Assembly: GCA_041580235.1 (NCBI GenBank)
Contig: JBFGEG010000097.1
Location: 1 to 13,505 of the forward strand
Reading direction: 5' to 3'
DNA: 13,505 nucleotides
Source of the DNA: JADFOJ01 sp041580235
GTDB lineage: Bacteria > Planctomycetota > Phycisphaerae > Phycisphaerales > SM1A02
Position 1 is the stretch's first letter; each line of letters starts with the position of its first letter. Position numbers and translations under genes: made by a program. The notes under the pieces were generated by a model. It was not told the origin of the DNA. It did not search any database and worked only from the letters and a program-made list of their open reading frames with translations. Of the stretch, positions 12,684-13,505 are shown in pieces.

Positions 12684-13505
12684 ATGACGACGTTCTCAGC
12701 CTCGAAACGCACCCGGAGCAAGGTCGCCGCCCGACGGGGCATCACGCCCGAGGACCTGCTGAAGTTTCACTACGTCAACAGTCCCCAGATCTCGCCGGAC
12801 GGCCGCCACGTGGTCTTCGTCAAGAAGCACGCCGGCGACAAGAACGAGTACGTCAACAACCTGTGGATGGTGTCGGGTACCGGCCGCAACGGCGCGTGGG
12901 GCGAGCCGCGGCAGTTTACCGGCGGCGGCAAGGACACCCACCCGCGGTGGTCGCCCGACGGGGACCGCATCGCCTTCATCGGCGGCCGCACCAAGGGTCA
13001 GCCGCAGGTGTTCACCATGAGCGCCGAGGGCGGCGAAGCGGTGGCCCTGACCACGCTGCCCGAAGGCTCCGTCGGCACGTTCCGCTGGTCGCCCGACGGC
13101 AGGCTCATCGCCCTGAGCTTTCGCCAGCAGGACCCCGAGTGGACCACCAAGGCCAAGAAGGACCGCGAGGAGAAGGGACTCTCCGATCCGCCGCGCGTGA
13201 TCGATCACTACTGGTACCGGCTCGACGGTGACGGCTACTTCAACGGGCAGCGGTACCAGGTGCTGCTGGTCGACGCGGACACGGGCGAGCACCGCGCCGT
13301 GTACACCAAGGACACGCTGGGCTTCTTCTCCTTTGATTTCTCGCCGGACTCCAGGCAGCTGGTCATCTCCTCCAACCAGGATCGCCGCGCGGGGCTCAAG
13401 CCGTGGAACGACGACCTGGTGAGGCTCAACATCTCGACGGGCAAGACGACCACGATCCCGAACTTGCCGCGGGGCCCCAAGGACGCCGTGCGGTGGTCGC
13501 CGGAC
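12684..13505 (+). CDS. S9 family (prolyl oligopeptidase-type) peptidase, N-terminal beta-propeller part (3' truncated)
   Basis: This frame stays open from ATG 12684 to the window edge, giving 274 residues without a stop. The sequence is a WD40/TolB-like beta-propeller: blade motifs ISPDG at 36-40, WSPDG at 89-93, WSPDG at 135-139, FSPDS at 219-223 and WSPD at 271-274. The opening ITPEDLLKFHYVNSPQISPDG is typical of S9 acylaminoacyl/dipeptidyl peptidases, in which the propeller gates a C-terminal alpha/beta-hydrolase domain with a Ser-Asp-His triad. That catalytic domain lies beyond the window, so activity cannot be confirmed. There is no clear signal peptide; the N-terminus is basic (SKRTRSKVAARRG), suggesting a cytosolic enzyme. 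GGGAG at 12674-12678, 5 nt before the ATG, supports the start. It is divergent from the M20-hutF operon. A non-peptidase propeller protein is a less likely alternative. Confidence 0.82.
   Translation, partial: MTTFSASKRTRSKVAARRGITPEDLLKFHYVNSPQISPDGRHVVFVKKHAGDKNEYVNNLWMVSGTGRNGAWGEPRQFTGGGKDTHPRWSPDGDRIAFIGGRTKGQPQVFTMSAEGGEAVALTTLPEGSVGTFRWSPDGRLIALSFRQQDPEWTTKAKKDREEKGLSDPPRVIDHYWYRLDGDGYFNGQRYQVLLVDADTGEHRAVYTKDTLGFFSFDFSPDSRQLVISSNQDRRAGLKPWNDDLVRLNISTGKTTTIPNLPRGPKDAVRWSPD

Noticed and set aside
1..13505. Mobile elements, CRISPR arrays, tRNA/rRNA genes, toxin-antitoxin or defence islands
   Set aside because: No transposase, integrase, direct-repeat array, tRNA-like cloverleaf or phage gene was seen. 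Codon use and gene density look uniform throughout, with no sign of a transferred segment.

Overview
The window is one continuous piece of a high-GC bacterial chromosome (roughly two-thirds G+C by eye), densely packed, with no mobile elements, CRISPR arrays, tRNA or rRNA visible. The wording of the RpoD C-terminus (YGIGDGYTYTLEEVG followed by TRERVRQVESKAIRKLQHP) and the fused Gld-type ABC exporter suggest a member of the Planctomycetota, possibly near Phycisphaerae. This placement is an inference from remembered family features and no search was run.

Layout. (1) 2-2558: housekeeping and small regulatory genes in alternating directions. These are the end of a primary sigma factor (+), a small FHA phosphothreonine-binding protein (-), a single-domain cupin (+), a CPBP-type membrane protease (-) and a tandem ACT-domain protein (+). 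Convergent ends are 1 and 6 nt apart. The two divergent gaps are short and each holds a symmetric pair of -10-like hexamers with inverted repeats. (2) 2681-7570: a three-gene + strand operon with 6-nt gaps. It encodes a GldA-like ATPase, an 895-aa fusion of a GldF-like permease with a GldG-like extracytoplasmic part, and a DUF4340-type membrane-anchored protein. Together they look like a complete ABC exporter-like complex of unknown substrate. (3) 7571-8988: a structured gap, then a secreted M29 aminopeptidase-like protein with a very strong Shine-Dalgarno sequence and several apparently lost metal ligands. A perfect 10-bp terminator hairpin (9021-9044) closes it. (4) 12552-9053, minus strand: a four-gene operon of an M20/ArgE-like deacylase, HutF (formiminoglutamate deiminase), a DinB-fold protein and a GNAT acetyltransferase. 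The first two junctions are 4-nt ATGA overlaps. (5) 12684 to the right edge, +: the N-terminal beta-propeller half of an S9-family peptidase, running out of the window.

How it fits together. The right half has an amino-acid and peptide catabolism flavour (S9 peptidase, M29-like protein, HutF, M20 deacylase). The most interesting metabolic idea is that the M20 enzyme, translationally coupled to HutF, could remove the formyl group from N-formylglutamate, the step normally done by HutG. The most interesting cell-biological unit is the GldA/GldFG/DUF4340 exporter, which is not accompanied here by any gliding or type IX secretion genes. Several minus-strand genes lack a Shine-Dalgarno but have a TAnnAT hexamer 7-8 nt before a start codon, which suggests leaderless mRNAs.
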